64,000 nucleotides of DNA from Beta vulgaris subsp. vulgaris (Eukaryota > Streptophyta > Magnoliopsida > Caryophyllales > Amaranthaceae), in assembly GCF_026745355.1 (NCBI RefSeq), contig NC_079204.1, forward strand, positions 55,000,633 through 55,064,632, given 5' to 3'. How positions within the stretch are numbered: the first letter of the stretch is position 1; each line of letters starts with the position of its first letter. Under the pieces are notes generated by a model, which saw only the letters and a list, made by a program, of their open reading frames with translations, had not been told where the DNA came from and made no database searches. The translations under genes and the position numbers were made by a program. Positions 14,001 through 24,734 of the stretch are shown here, piece by piece.

Positions 14001-15169
14001 CAACCATTGAAATTACCTTCTACGACCCTTTTCTCTCTCTTCTTCCATAACACTTTTCCAGTTTTTTGGTCATTGGTTGTGTTTTAATGGTGATATATTG
14101 GAATAACAGACTCAAATAGGGATTAATTAGGGTTTGGTAATGAAAATAACGTTATTTAGTTAAGATTTACCCATTAATATTTTGCCAGTATAATTGTACT
14201 ATATTAATCTTCTTTATTTATGGGTAAGAATTAAACTTTATTAACATAGGTTTTAGTATACTAATCATCAAGTTATATTCTACGTACGTATTTATTTTCA
14301 GGCAGCAACTCCGACTATTCTGATGATTCTGATTTAGGCGAAGACCAAGTTGATCGAAAGGTATGCTTGTTTCTGAATATTTAAATTGTTATATGTTTTC
14401 TGCTATTATTTTAGAGACTTCGTGTCAATCTCTTATGTTTCATTTAAAACAAAGCGGATGAAGTACTATAAATGTAATGAAAATCTATTAACAAAAAGAT
14501 ATGATATTGAAGAATACATATATGAATACATGGACTTTTCTCGCATATAATATTATATATCCTCCCCTCATTCCATATTAATCGCGATACATCCTTTTAC
14601 ATAGAATTTTAGAAAGTAGATAAAGTGGTACAGAGTTTCATTATTTTATTCTTAAAGCTTACTTGATTAAAGATAGTAGGTATTTTTATATTATCCCTTC
14701 AAATAAAAAGTATCTTTATTTTATATTATAGATAAATTGTTTGGGTCCTTTAATTGAAGGTGGGTATGTCTAAGGAGTAATAACTTAAATATTATTTTAT
14801 TATTTTCTATAAGGATGTGGAATATAGTTGTAAAGTGAAAAATAATAATAAACAGAGTTCGTCCATGTCTAAATTAAAATGTTACGAATTAGTATGAGAC
14901 GGTCGCATATAATAAGTGTTACGATTAATATGGGTGGATGGAGAATAAATTTGTTATATAATTAGCTGTTTAGCTCCGTTTAATAGCATTTCAAACAAGG
15001 TCAATGCTGATTGCTCACCATTGTTAATTTATTTTTCTTTTCCTTTTTTTTGGAGGTGTGACGCTTAATTATTGCTTACTTTTTTTTTTGAGGGGATATT
15101 GTTGGTTACTTTCAGGATAACGGACAAACATCAGATGCTGAGTTGCAAAGGGATACTAGTGTGGAATAA
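11034..15169 (+). CDS. Short NLR-type protein: NB-ARC winged-helix remnant plus LRRs and acidic tail
   Basis: Three exons: 11034 (or Met at 11136)-12861, 14302-14360, 15116-15169. Donor GTAATT after phase 1, then TTTCAG acceptors; the phases join to a TAA at 15169, giving 612 residues from 11136 or 646 from 11034. The visible homology begins at the end of NB-ARC, LYCSLFGGDYEFEKD...QLWMAGGFL (about residues 28-54 from the second Met), followed by a QSHDLYSQLI segment in the MHD position and then leucine-rich repeats (LQALDLSGSEITQLPSSI, LRYLDLSYTPIERLPDSI, LQTLKLKGC) of the RGA/R1-like CNL type. Coiled coil, P-loop, kinase-2 and GLPL motifs are absent, and no NB-ARC was found upstream. The two last exons encode a Ser/Asp/Glu-rich tail (SNSDYSDDSDLGED). 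It may be a truncated receptor, a helper or decoy, or a pseudogene with a fortuitously open frame. The start is uncertain; the second Met fits the homology better. Confidence 0.75.
12862..14301 (+). other. Intron 1 of the short NLR gene
   Basis: Inferred from the phase-1 GTAATT donor and the TTTATTTTCAG acceptor that join to an acidic, in-frame exon. If not spliced, translation would end at 12878 after five more codons. AT-rich and without recognised coding content; the frame at 13570-13791 looks like chance. Confidence 0.55.
14561..14943. mobile_element. Stowaway-like MITE in intron 2 of the short NLR gene
   Basis: Left end CCTCCCCTCATTCCATATTA and right end ATATGGGTGGATGGAG are imperfect inverted repeats of the CTCCxTCC type. 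The interior is AT-rich and non-coding. Boundaries are accurate to a few bases; flanking TA dinucleotides fit Tc1/mariner-type insertion. Confidence 0.55.
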
Positions 15170-15339
15170 TATTATATCTCGAGCTATGAGTTTACTTATG
15201 TTTATCTTGCTTTATATAGGAACTCTCTTGGTTTTACCTTACTCATAAAGTAAGGGTTTTACAAGTGAGATTTCTTAACAATAATGTTCAAACTTGCCTT
15301 TAGATGTTTTGAACCTTTAAATAGTATCAATTTGTAAGA

Positions 15340-16440
15340 GTTATTATTGGATGAGTTTAGCTCTTTATTTAATTATCTAAATCAGTGTGTAACTGAAATG
15401 ATACTTCGAGTTTTTACTTTGAATAATACTTTTATGTTCTTCATCAAAATATGTATCTCCCCAAACATCACCTATCATAGCCTTTTTAAATTCTTTATTG
15501 GATTGCTTTCTTCTTTAGGCTTCTCATCATCCCATAAGGGACATTCCTTTTTAAATTCTTTCTTGGATTGCTCCCTTCTTTCTTTAGGCTTCTCATCAAC
15601 CGGAATTAGTAGCACTTTTCTTAAAGTTATAGGTAGTGCTCTTACCTTCGAAATTTTCATTTTTTCTAGGACTATTGTTTTTGTTCTTTGTGAGAAATTT
15701 TTTAAATCTCCTTATAAGAAAATCAATATCATCATCGCTATCACTATTTTCAATTTCCAATTCAGTTCTTCAAGGCTAGACCTTTATTTTTTTTGGTTCA
15801 TTAGTTTTAGAGTCTAAAACAAGTTCATGAGTTATAAATGATCCAATCAATTATTCTAGTGAAAGTTTAGTCAAATCTTTAGCTTCTTGAATAGCGGTTT
15901 TTTTGGGAGCCATCGATTTGTTAAACTTCTTAACACCTTTCTCACTAAATCTTCAGAATTATATGTTGTGCATAGAGACACAATTCATTAGTGATTAATG
16001 TAAATCTAGTGAACATCTCTTTAATAGATTCGTCCTCATTCATAGTAAACAATTTATATTGTTGGGCAAGCAAATCTATTCTAGATTGTTTTACCTCATT
16101 CGTACCTTTGTGGGCCAACTCCAGCGTGTCCCATATTTCTTTCGCTGTAGTGCAAGTCGAGATCCTTGAGTTCAGGTCCAATTCCATATTGGAGAATACT
16201 CATTGCTTTGTAGTTTTTCCCGGCCTTAGCATAGTCGAGTGAATTATAGTCATCTTCTTCTTTGTCAACCATTTCTCCCGCAGCATCTTTGGTTTGGATA
16301 AGGATATGTCCTTTTCTAGCATTCATAGTCCGATCCTTGGATGTAGATCCTCATCCTCACCTTCCACCATCCGTTGTCTTTTCCGTTAAAAGTTAGACAC
16401 TTTGTGTGTCTATCTCAAGAGTCATCTTGCATGTTCATGA
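15340..16440 (-). pseudogene. Ty1/copia gag remnant
   Basis: On the minus strand, pieces of a copia gag polyprotein lie in order but in different frames. An N-terminal part (16326-16096) contains ECWKGHILIQ and DYNSLDYAKAGKNYKAMSIL. A central part (16187-15945) contains TAKEIWDTLELAHKGTNEVK, the conserved gag block. A C-terminal basic part, FKKECPLWDDEKPKEE (about 15600-15500), is near a degenerate zinc knuckle. Frameshifts and stops separate them. Protease, integrase and RT were not found, so the element is cut off after gag near 15.34 kb, just past the short NLR gene. Confidence 0.7.
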
Positions 16441-16478
16441 CTTCTATTCTCTAGGAATGAGCCTTTCGAGAATAGCTT

Positions 16479-17507
16479 GCTCTGATACCACTGGTTGGAG
16501 TACAAGGTGACACGCAAGAGGTGGGGTTGAATTGAATGACAAAAACTAATCGTTTTTCGCAATATAGCATAGTGCCTAACATAGTCCGTTTACCCGTAAC
16601 TTCTTCGATTTACGTTTTTGCGACAACTAACTTGTATCAAACTACGAGGACAACAAATTCAAATAATAGACACAAGAAATAACGTGGTTCAATCAACTCC
16701 GAGATCTATGTCCACACAAACAAACTCTTTTATTATTTGAATCCTAAAATATCAACCTCTTGATACAATACGATTCCCCCACTACTAACTCTAGTAGTAC
16801 TCCCCAACACTTAACCCTAAGTGTTGCTACTCTCTATTATGTTTGAAATTACAGAAAGAATAAATCCTCAAAAGCGTGCTTCTTATTCAAGCAAAACAGA
16901 GGACAATTACAAACATTGTATAATAACCTAATCTGATCAGAACTCTGTGCTTTGGGAATCAGTTTTCAGCTCCCGAAATCTCTGATATTAAATCTGAAAA
17001 TGTGAGTTCTAATTCTGAGTTTCTATCCCTTATATAACTTATTTTATGAACGAAAAACCTTCTCCAAGATATGATCATCTTTTATTCCTAAGATTAAAAG
17101 ATAAAACTTTTCTCCTTTTAAAACAATTTTTATCTTTTATAAAAAACTGATTTTTTTTCCTCAATCCTTATAAGATAGAATTCTCCAAGTTAACTGGAAA
17201 TCAACTTTTATCTAAAACGTGTTAACAAAACCAGTTTTACTTTTTTTTTTTATTTTATTAAAATTCCTTTTGTTTTCAAAATTCTTTTATAAAACGTTTT
17301 CTTTAAATCGGTTTTTACAAAATCCTTTAATTTTTCTAAATCGGTTTTTAAAAATCCTTTTTTAAAACGGTTTTTTTATAAAATCTTTTCCTTTCAAAAT
17401 ACGTTTTCTTTGATGAACTCAATTTCGAAACTAAAACTCCCTTTTTATATCGACACATAAAAATTAACATACTTACCTTTTTTCTAACTCAAAGAAAATA
17501 GATAACC
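16479..17507 (-). mobile_element. Copia LTR with initiator-tRNA primer binding site
   Basis: GCTCTGATACCA at 16479-16490 is the reverse complement of TGGTATCAGAGC, the plant initiator Met-tRNA PBS. It sits directly upstream (in element orientation) of the gag remnant, so the LTR extends right from about 16492 (TGGTTGGAGTACAAGG). The right end is uncertain; 17507 is chosen because it precedes a 31-bp-offset duplication of ATCCATGATTGCTTCACA (17508-17556). The second LTR is missing. Confidence 0.55.
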
Positions 17508-17559
17508 ATCCATGATTGCTTCACAAGTTGTCTACATTATCCATGATTGCTTCACAAAA

Positions 17560-18100
17560 TAGGGTACTCCTCCTTTCAGCGCCAAGTTGTTTCGGTATCA
17601 GAACGATGACGGTCCTTAAACGTGTCTGTCAGTAAAGGAGTGGGCTTCCGCGAGTAAATGTCTGCAAGGAAATTAAACAAATGTAAACTACCCTTAGGGG
17701 ATGCCAAAACCCCGTCAGATGCTCAAGTCAGTATTGTGTCCGCTAAGAATTTAGAGAGATAAAGTAAAGAGATAGAGAGAGAAAGCAATGTTCAGAACGT
17801 ACCTGCAGACTAGTACCAAATGGCTATTTATAAAAGTATTATTTCTCTGACAGGGTGGATAATCCTTATACACGTGTATGGCTGAGATGAGTCCGTCTGG
17901 AAGGAAAATTCCTTAATTTTGTTTTTAGGCTGCCCACTAGCACGCTCTCGGACCATGATCCGAGATGATATTCACCCTAGTGACTTCGCATCTTGGGAAT
18001 TTTATGGAAGACACTCATGACTTGTGTTTGCTAATAGACTTTGGTGATATCCATACAAATTTATTTTATTATTAGGACCTCAAAGTTAGTTGTATGTATG
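17560..18100 (-). mobile_element. Possible LTR fragment of a Tat/Athila-like gypsy element
   Basis: The minus-strand text ACTTGGCGCTGAAAGGAGG at about 17570-17588 resembles the primer-binding region (TTGGCGCCGTTGCC) that follows the LTR of Tat/Athila elements, with LTR-like sequence to its right. No coding part and no matching second LTR. Tentative. Confidence 0.25.
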
Positions 18101-18115
18101 AAGCTAGGACAAATA

Positions 18116-19075
18116 TTTAGGCTTTTGAAAGTATATTGCATTCAATATCTTAGTCACGAAGCAGTACAAAGTACAAAGATAAGGAAGGAGGATTCGAACC
18201 TGTGACCTATTGTTCATATCACCTCCATCCAGGGGCGGATTATAAGAGGGGCGGGCAGGGGCCTGGCCCCTCTTATTTTGAAAAATGAAAACAGTTAAAC
18301 TGCAAAACAGTACATAAGAGTTTGGTTTGGCATAGTGGCGAAGCAAGAATATTACTTGTAGTAGGAGGTTTCATGTTCGATCCTTCTCCATGCATGCTTT
18401 ATGCCTTTCATTTTTTTCTTTTTCTTTCTCTTTTTCTATTTCTTTTTCTATTTGTTTTCCTTTTCCCCTTTATCTTTGGCTTATTATTTTTCTAATTTTT
18501 GAGAAATCTTTTCTATTTGTTGTAAGTATTTTTTTTCCCTATATCTTTGGCTTATAGTCTTCCTAATATTGCAAAATCTTTTATTCATTGTAAGTATCTT
18601 CTTGTTTTTTTAAAGTTTCTAAACTAATCAGAATTTTTTTCTCAAATTATTCCTAATAATCAGAAATGATAGATGTACCTTTTTGTTTTTGTCGTGCCTT
18701 AAGAAAACAATTTGATAATCGATTTAGTTACTAATAATACTAATGAACTATTCCTTCAATTTCTAAGAAATCTACCCACTTAATTGTAAACTACTCTTTC
18801 AATACCTTGAAAATTTGATATTGGTCAAATAAATAAATGGATAAAGCTGTCTAAAAATAGAAGGGTAAGGATTTAGAGCAATTACATTAGCTACAAGTTT
18901 TTTTGTAACCGATGGTAATAATATATTTAAACTTTGATGATGTGCTTTTGTTAGTGTTTTTATTCATCATTTAAATTTTATAATTAAGCTTTTAATTTTC
19001 CTACTCGGCCCCTGTAAAATTGTTGGTCAAGATCCGCCACTGCCTCCATCTTAATTATTAGGCCAAGACATTCTT
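18116..19075 (-). repeat. tRNA-derived (SINE-like) sequence split by a hAT element
   Basis: On the minus strand an A-box-like TTGGCCTAATAATTAA (19067-19052) and a B-box GGTTCGAATCC (18200-18190) would be a normal ~50 bp apart if the 813-bp hAT element between them and one TSD copy were absent. This fits a tRNA-derived SINE head. No intact tRNA cloverleaf is evident and the SINE 3' end is not defined. Confidence 0.5.
18230..19042. mobile_element. Non-autonomous hAT element with 8-bp TSD
   Basis: Starts CAGGGGCGGATTAT and ends GATCCGCCACTG, inverted termini of the CAGxGGCGGAT hAT type. It is flanked by perfect 8-bp direct repeats CCTCCATC (18222-18229 and 19043-19050). The interior (813 bp) has no transposase and is pyrimidine-rich near 18400-18550. 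Near its left end, TGGCATAGTGGC (about 18328) and GTTCGATCC (about 18373) resemble pol III A and B boxes on the + strand, so the element may itself have captured a tRNA-like segment. Confidence 0.85.
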
Positions 19076-19840
19076 GGTAATTAAAAGTACTTTATTATTG
19101 TTCCACTCATAGAACTATAAATTGCTTTAACTTACATAGGTACATAAAGCTATAATTTATTTAGCCTCCAAGCACTGTCTTCCAGTCTGCCTATATTCAT
19201 GTTACATAACTATTTATAGAAGATCATTTGCATAATACTATACAATGATAATTTGTGAAACAAATAGAAAGTTTACATTCACATGAATTTGTACATCAAG
19301 GACCTTATATATATACATATATAGGCGTACATATGTAAAAGGACATATATACTCTATTTACATGGATTAGTATACTACAGTACCTCTTGCGAGGTTAAGT
19401 CTTAAATTGGTGACATGCTCTCGATCAATCCACAAACTTCGCCAGGCAGTCTCGTATAATTTAAGGGTCCTGTGCTAAATTAATTATAAATTTTTTTGTG
19501 AATGGGAAGAAATGAAGAGTCATTAATTTTTTTGGAGAATAAGAAAAACACCAAATAGAAATTAATCTATTTGAATTTGCATCCAACATTACACTCGATA
19601 AATTGAAAAGAACACTTGTAATTAGATTTATTTCTTTTTTACTTTAATTGAAGAATTAGGCCCTTATATTTTAGGGTTACCCGACACATGGCCTTAGCCG
19701 TCCCTAAGTGTCACGACTCCCTTTGAGGATAAACATGGGCATGACTTGATATAGGCTGAATCTTTGGCCTGAAGTATCACCTGATCGAACCTGCTCGATG
19801 TCTTAAGCCGATTTTGTTGAACCCATGTATGTTGTGCACA
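19076..19840. other. No gene recognised
   Basis: AT-rich sequence with a TATA-rich patch near 19310-19350. No coding similarity or transposon ends recognised. Confidence 0.4.
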
Positions 19841-20040
19841 TGTGAGTTGTCCCACATTGGAGAAAAAGGAGAGAAAGTACCACAATATCAGCGAGAGGAG
19901 CTACTCTCTACTATTGCCGATTGGTTTTAGTATGTAACCTCTTTTGGGCTCGTATGTAGACCGAACTCTCCTCCTCGATATTGGGTTGCACAGGCCCACT
20001 TTTAGTCGTATCAAATTTATCATGGTATCAGAGCCCAAGG
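19841..20040 (+). mobile_element. Short LTR with PBS (TRIM-like or copia solo end)
   Basis: TGTGAGTTGTCCCACATTGG opens a ~182 bp LTR-like segment ending in CA at 20022, followed immediately by TGGTATCAGAGCCC (20023-20036), the initiator tRNA-Met PBS. This structure is typical of small plant LTR elements. Beyond the PBS the element is lost in a TA microsatellite. No 5S rRNA-like block was seen, so it is not an evident Cassandra element. Confidence 0.6.
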
Positions 20041-20084
20041 TTGTTGGGCCTTTCATATTGGGCATTTGTATCATGATTCTCATA

Positions 20085-20212
<128 letters not shown>

Positions 20213-20229
20213 GGGTAGGATTATATATA

Positions 20230-20749
20230 TAGGGGTAGGATCCGCTGAAAACATCTCTTAATCTGAAAACTGAAAACAAGGTAACTTTTAACTCTTTTAG
20301 GGTAACTTTTAACACTTTTAGGGTAACTTTTGTCACTTTTAGGGTAACTTTATTATATTAAGGGTAGTTCTATATATTTCAAGGGTAACTTTATTTATTA
20401 TAAGAGTAACTATTACCACTTTTAGGGTAACTTTTACCTTTTTTTATGACAACTTTTTAGATTTTAAGGTAACTTATTTTAACTTTGATTATAGTGAAAC
20501 CTATGAAGGATTCGAACCTACATCGTTGTGTCTTACACAATGTTTTGCCAATTGGGCTAATAGGTTGTATGAATTTCAGTTTTATAATAGTTAGTCTTAT
20601 AATAAATAAAGTTATCCTTCAAATATATAGAACTACCCTTGATATAATAAAGTTACCCCAAAACTGGCAAAAGTTACCCTAAAAGTGTTAAAAGTTACCC
20701 TAAAGGGGTTAAAAGTTACCCTTGTTTTCAGTTTTCACGAGATCTCATT

Positions 20750-20752
<3 letters not shown>
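20230..20752. mobile_element. Foldback MITE with ~200 bp inverted arms and tRNA-like boxes in the loop
   Basis: The left arm (AGGGGTAGGATCCGCTGAAA, then AGGGTAACTTTTAAC repeats) is matched in reverse complement by the right arm (AAAAGTTACCC repeats ending GATCTCATTCCTA). The match continues inward past CTATATATTTCAAGGGTAAC to about 20420 and 20610. The central segment carries, on the minus strand, TAGCCCAATTGGC (20559-20547) and GGTTCGAATCC (20518-20508), resembling pol III A and B boxes. The terminal AGGGGTAGGA is also present once more at 20211-20220. Flanked by TA tracts. No protein-coding content. Confidence 0.8.
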
Positions 20753-20798
<46 letters not shown>

Positions 20799-21100
20799 AA
20801 ACTAATCATTTATATAGCATAATTAATGGTAGGGAGGATATTCTATTTTAGTTAATTAATATAGATAACCCTTAACCTTTGTCCAAGGTGCATAGGTTAG
20901 AAAAAATATTTTTTTCGTGTTATATATTAATCAAAATGAAACAAAAGGAAACATAATCTCTATATTACTATAAAATATTTTTTCGCGATTAAAAGTAGTT
21001 GTATTTTTTTTGGACGGGAATGGATCATTTTGTATAATTCAATCAAAGAGAGTTAAATTATCCATTTGCATATCAGCGCGTCTTGGATGTAACATATTAC

Positions 21101-21580
21101 ACTCATAACTTTTTTTTTTGATAAGTTGCTGTTGTCATTTATAAAGCAGCAAATTCGCTTGCGTTTTAGTACATGGGCTGCAACATGAAGTTACATATAT
21201 CCAAACTAGCCAGAGACAAAATGAGAGTATGTAAAACTAGGCAGGCCCTTATACAACTGACTATAGAGCTACATCCATGCTAGGAATTGCTTAGCAAGCG
21301 CATCAGCCACCGAATTTGATCCTCTCCGGCCCTTGTGAACAATTTCAACTTTGAGATGCAAGTGAAGGACTTTTCTGATGGAGTTTAGTACGAAGTTTAG
21401 ATTCCACGCCCCGAGTTGCTAGCATTGCACCAGCTTACTGCATTCTTTGAGTCGGATTCAATGATGATCGGGTGAGATTTAATTACCTCACATGAGAGGG
21501 ATATCTTTATCGCTCGGTTAATGGCGTGAACCTCAGCTGAGTTTATCTCCATTGTCGGAATGGGACTTTACTCATAACTT
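21101..21580 (-). mobile_element. 5'-truncated LINE 3' end (RNase H domain) with TSD
   Basis: A poly-T run at 21110-21119 (poly-A on the minus strand) and an 11-bp direct repeat ACTCATAACTT (21101-21111 and 21570-21580) flank it. Minus-strand translation shows RNase H text of plant LINEs (EINSAEVHAINRAIKISLS, then IIIESDSKNAVSWCN) and a decayed C-terminus with stops. A dead short insertion. Confidence 0.75.
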
Positions 21581-21651
21581 ATTGTACTATACATAATAAC
21601 GTATACATACTTTTGTTCTTTCATATATATATATATATATGATAATGCATA

Positions 21652-21886
21652 TTTACATAAGAAATGAGAATGAATTTTACGCGTTATAACTCTTATGAAT
21701 AAGTGATGTAATTCTAAAATAAAAGTGATGTAACTCAAAAAAACAATATTAGAAATAAAAATTCAAAAAAAAAAAAAAATTGGGCTCAAAAATTTTTAGG
21801 GGGATATAACTCTAATGAACAAGTGTTGTAACTCTAATCCAATCGAATGGTTGAGATTCATTCTCATTTAATTTCTCATGTATACA
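21652..21886. mobile_element. MITE with short terminal inverted repeats
   Basis: Left ACATAAGAAATGAGAATGAA and right ATTCATTCTCATTTAATTTC form imperfect inverted repeats, and TA-rich tracts lie on both sides. Inside are repeats of GTGATGTAACTC/GTTGTAACTC text. Non-coding. The family is unassigned. Confidence 0.5.
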
Positions 21887-21889
21887 TAA

Positions 21890-22546
21890 TATATATATAC
21901 ATAGTCTAACAAGGTCTGTGAATTGCGGTCCATATTGCAAGTTTCTTCCACCATTATTGTCGAAACTCATAGAAAGTTTGTCGCTGCTTAATCCATCTCT
22001 CTCACCCTAGATCTCAATCGATGGAATAAAAAAGTGAATATAGAAAAATTAAAGCAGGAAGCAAAGAGAAAAGAAGAGAAATACTTGGTTTAGAAGTTTT
22101 CCATTCTCGAGTTTGGAGATGGAGGAGTGAACCTTCGCAAGAGAGAAGTGTTGAAAACAAAAGAAACCAAAGAAACGTGAGGAGAGGGAAACATGAATGT
22201 TTTAGGAATTTTCTTTCAAGTTTTACCTTTTAATCTAGGCCATTAAACGAGCCATGATTTAAGGGTTGAGATCTGTTCTTATATCTCACATAAAACCTCG
22301 TTCTCGCATGGACTCATTTGTGTGTATGTGAATTAGGTTCTACATTCTAAAGACTAAAAAGATGTGTTTATGTTCTAAAACTCATAAGATATGTTCTCTG
22401 AGTTATATGTTATAAAAAGTGCATGCTATAAAAAGTGTTGAATTATTTTTCTATAAAGAAAAGTTAAGTATGTGCTAAAAAGTGTTGCATATTCTATAAA
22501 AAGTATTGTTTGTATTCAAAACATTAATCTATTCTCACATATAATA
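21890..22546. other. No gene recognised
   Basis: AT-rich. Contains repeated ATAAAAAGTGTTG words near 22410-22505, which may be a decayed repeat. No coding similarity found. Confidence 0.4.
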
Positions 22547-23024
22547 TCTATACATATATATTAAAAGGCGTGCGTAACAACGTCGATGCGCCACGTGGCA
22601 CTCTCCTCCTGCCACTAGAATTTTGCCACGTGTCTGTTAACCAACAAAGTCAAGTGGTCATTATCTAAAAAATAAATATGCTGAAGCCTAGGCTCGAACC
22701 TCTGACCTTACGTAATTGTTTTCAAAGAATCACCATCTCATCTAACATCTCTTAATGATCCATGTTTCCACAAAATTAAAAATATGTGTTGTAATTAATT
22801 AATGTTATTAGTACTACCCCTAGGAAGTTTTAGTTCATGTAATTTATGTACAATAAAAAAATTTAGAAATTGCATAGTATAGGATTTGATCCCAAGACCT
22901 CGAGTACATATACTACAGTCTTAACCACTATGCTAAGTTGTATTTATTGTTATTATCATAAAATATTATATTAAAAAATAAATTTTTTTTCTTACCCGGG
23001 GCATAGCCCGGGCCTAATAACTAG
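22547..23024 (+). mobile_element. Non-autonomous Helitron (478 bp)
   Basis: Begins TCTATACATATATATTAAAA immediately after an A and ends AACTAG followed by T, the canonical A/T insertion. About 10 bp before the CTAG end is a strong hairpin, CCCGGGGCATAGCCCGGG (22995-23012). No Rep/helicase is encoded. On its minus strand lie A-box-like CTTAGCATAGTGGTTAAG (about 22936-22919) and B-box-like GGGATCAAATCC (22893-22882). A related copy lies inverted at 28136-28403. Confidence 0.85.
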
Positions 23025-23089
23025 TATTCTCTTATATAAAGGCTCATGATTTTATAGAATTGCTTACTCTGAATATTTTTTTTTTTTGG

Positions 23090-23575
23090 AAAATTCTACA
23101 TGGTATCCCCCAATTTTAAGGTTTTTTACATGGTAGCACTTCTTAAATTTTTTTATATTTGGTAGCCCCGAACTTTTAGATTTCTACGTGGTAGCATTTC
23201 TTAAGTTGATTTCGTTAAGTTATCGTTAATTTTGTCATTTATTAGACTGACATGCAAATCGAGATTTTTCGACTCCTAAAACGAGTATTTCTGATTAATT
23301 TTTTGACAATTCCGCCGACATTTAATCAAGCTTTTAAGGACAAATTTTCTCCCTTTTTATTCTCAAAAAATGATTAGAATTACTCATTTTGGATGTCGAA
23401 AATGTCTCGATTTGCGTGCCAGATTAATAAATGTCAAAATTAACTACAACTTGACGAAATTTACTTAAAAGTGCTACCATGTAAAAAACCTAAAAGTTTG
23501 TGGCTACCAAATATAAGAAAAAATATAAAAAGGACTATCATGTAGAAAACCTAAAAGTTGAAAGTAGATTTTTTT
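23090..23575. mobile_element. Foldback MITE with ~200 bp terminal inverted repeats
   Basis: Text from the left (CTACATGGTATCCCCC, TTTTTTACATGGTAGCACTT, ATATTTGGTAGCC, CAAATCGAGA) recurs in reverse complement in the right half (GTGCTACCATGTAAAAAACC, GGCTACCAAATATAAG, TCTCGATTTGCGTGCC). Almost the whole element is a hairpin with a short middle. Non-coding. Possibly MULE-derived; the superfamily is not established because I could not define the TSD. Confidence 0.7.
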
Positions 23576-23579
23576 TTTT

Positions 23580-24230
23580 AAAAAAATAATAAATAAAGAT
23601 ATCTCGATGTGCCATTCAAATAAAACGGAATGTTGCAAAGTCCTGCAGCTGAACTGAAGCCTCCATGTCCTGTGATAAAATCTTGAAATGGATAGTGTTT
23701 TTATTTATTTATTGGATTTTCTACATCGATAATCCTTTAGACCTTTGGCTGTAAATTATCGTAGGTCAATACTAAACTGGTTGTATATGCACGCGATGCA
23801 TGCGTCAATAAAGTTATATAGTTATATATATGAATGGACATGTTTTTTTTATCTAAATTATTTTGATAGTGATGTATATTATTGAGGTTATTTTAATTTG
23901 TAGACTTTATTATCTTTTTAAATTGAAGGTGACCAATGATCCAATAATTCCTTGTCAGCAAATAAAGTATAGCTCTTTAGCGATTATAAATGTTCAAATT
24001 GTTTGAACTTTGTAAATACGAAGTATTAGTTGTCACGATATATATCGCTAGCTTTTTTTGATGGAATATTCTAATTAATTTTGTTGAATTGATTGTGACA
24101 ATCTATTTTGTCAAGTTATTAATGGTGATTGCATATTCCATTATTGACTTACTCATATGACAAGTTGCATTGATTCTCATTTTAAATTCTTTCATAAAAG
24201 AAAACATTGTTTTAAATTATTAGATAGGCC
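23580..24230. other. No gene recognised
   Basis: AT-rich intergenic sequence without recognisable coding similarity or transposon ends. Confidence 0.4.
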
Positions 24231-24395
24231 CTGTTTGGCACCAGGTTTGGGTAGCGGGTAGCGGTTGGACTAGATTGAAACACTACTGAAGAAAATTATG
24301 AGTGTTTGGTAAAGTATGGTTGTAGTAGCGGGTAGCGGTTGTGGAACGTTACTACAAGTAACATTTGAGATTTACAGGTAGCGGTCTAGCAAATA

Positions 24396-24597
24396 CTCCC
24401 TCCGTTTCATTTTAATTATATTGTTACACTTTGACATTTTACATTATTCATAAATTGCACTTTGAACCTCGTTTGTGATTTATACGTGAATAAAAACATA
24501 GTCATGTGGGATCTTGTTACATTCGTCTTAGTATGTATTTTATTAATATGCACTTTTTATAATTTTTACAAATACAAAACTAGATATATAATATTAT

Positions 24598-24670
<73 letters not shown>

Positions 24671-24734
24671 TCAAAGTTTTGCATTGACATGCCTAAAAAG
24701 TGTAAGTGTGTAGATTAAAATAAAACGGAGGGAG
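24396..24734. mobile_element. Stowaway MITE
   Basis: CTCCCTCCGTTTCATTTTAA at the left and TTAAAATAAAACGGAGGGAG at the right are near-perfect terminal inverted repeats flanked by TA (24394-24395 and 24735-24736). The middle contains a long (TA)n tract at 24595-24668. Confidence 0.9.

Noticed and set aside
18320..18390. Functional tRNA gene
   Set aside because: A- and B-box-like words are present, but I could not fold an acceptor stem and anticodon arm. Better read as a tRNA-derived repeat. The same applies near 20.5, 22.9 and 28.2 kb.
19670..20022. Cassandra TRIM with embedded 5S rRNA
   Set aside because: No 5S rRNA-like sequence is visible near the LTR.
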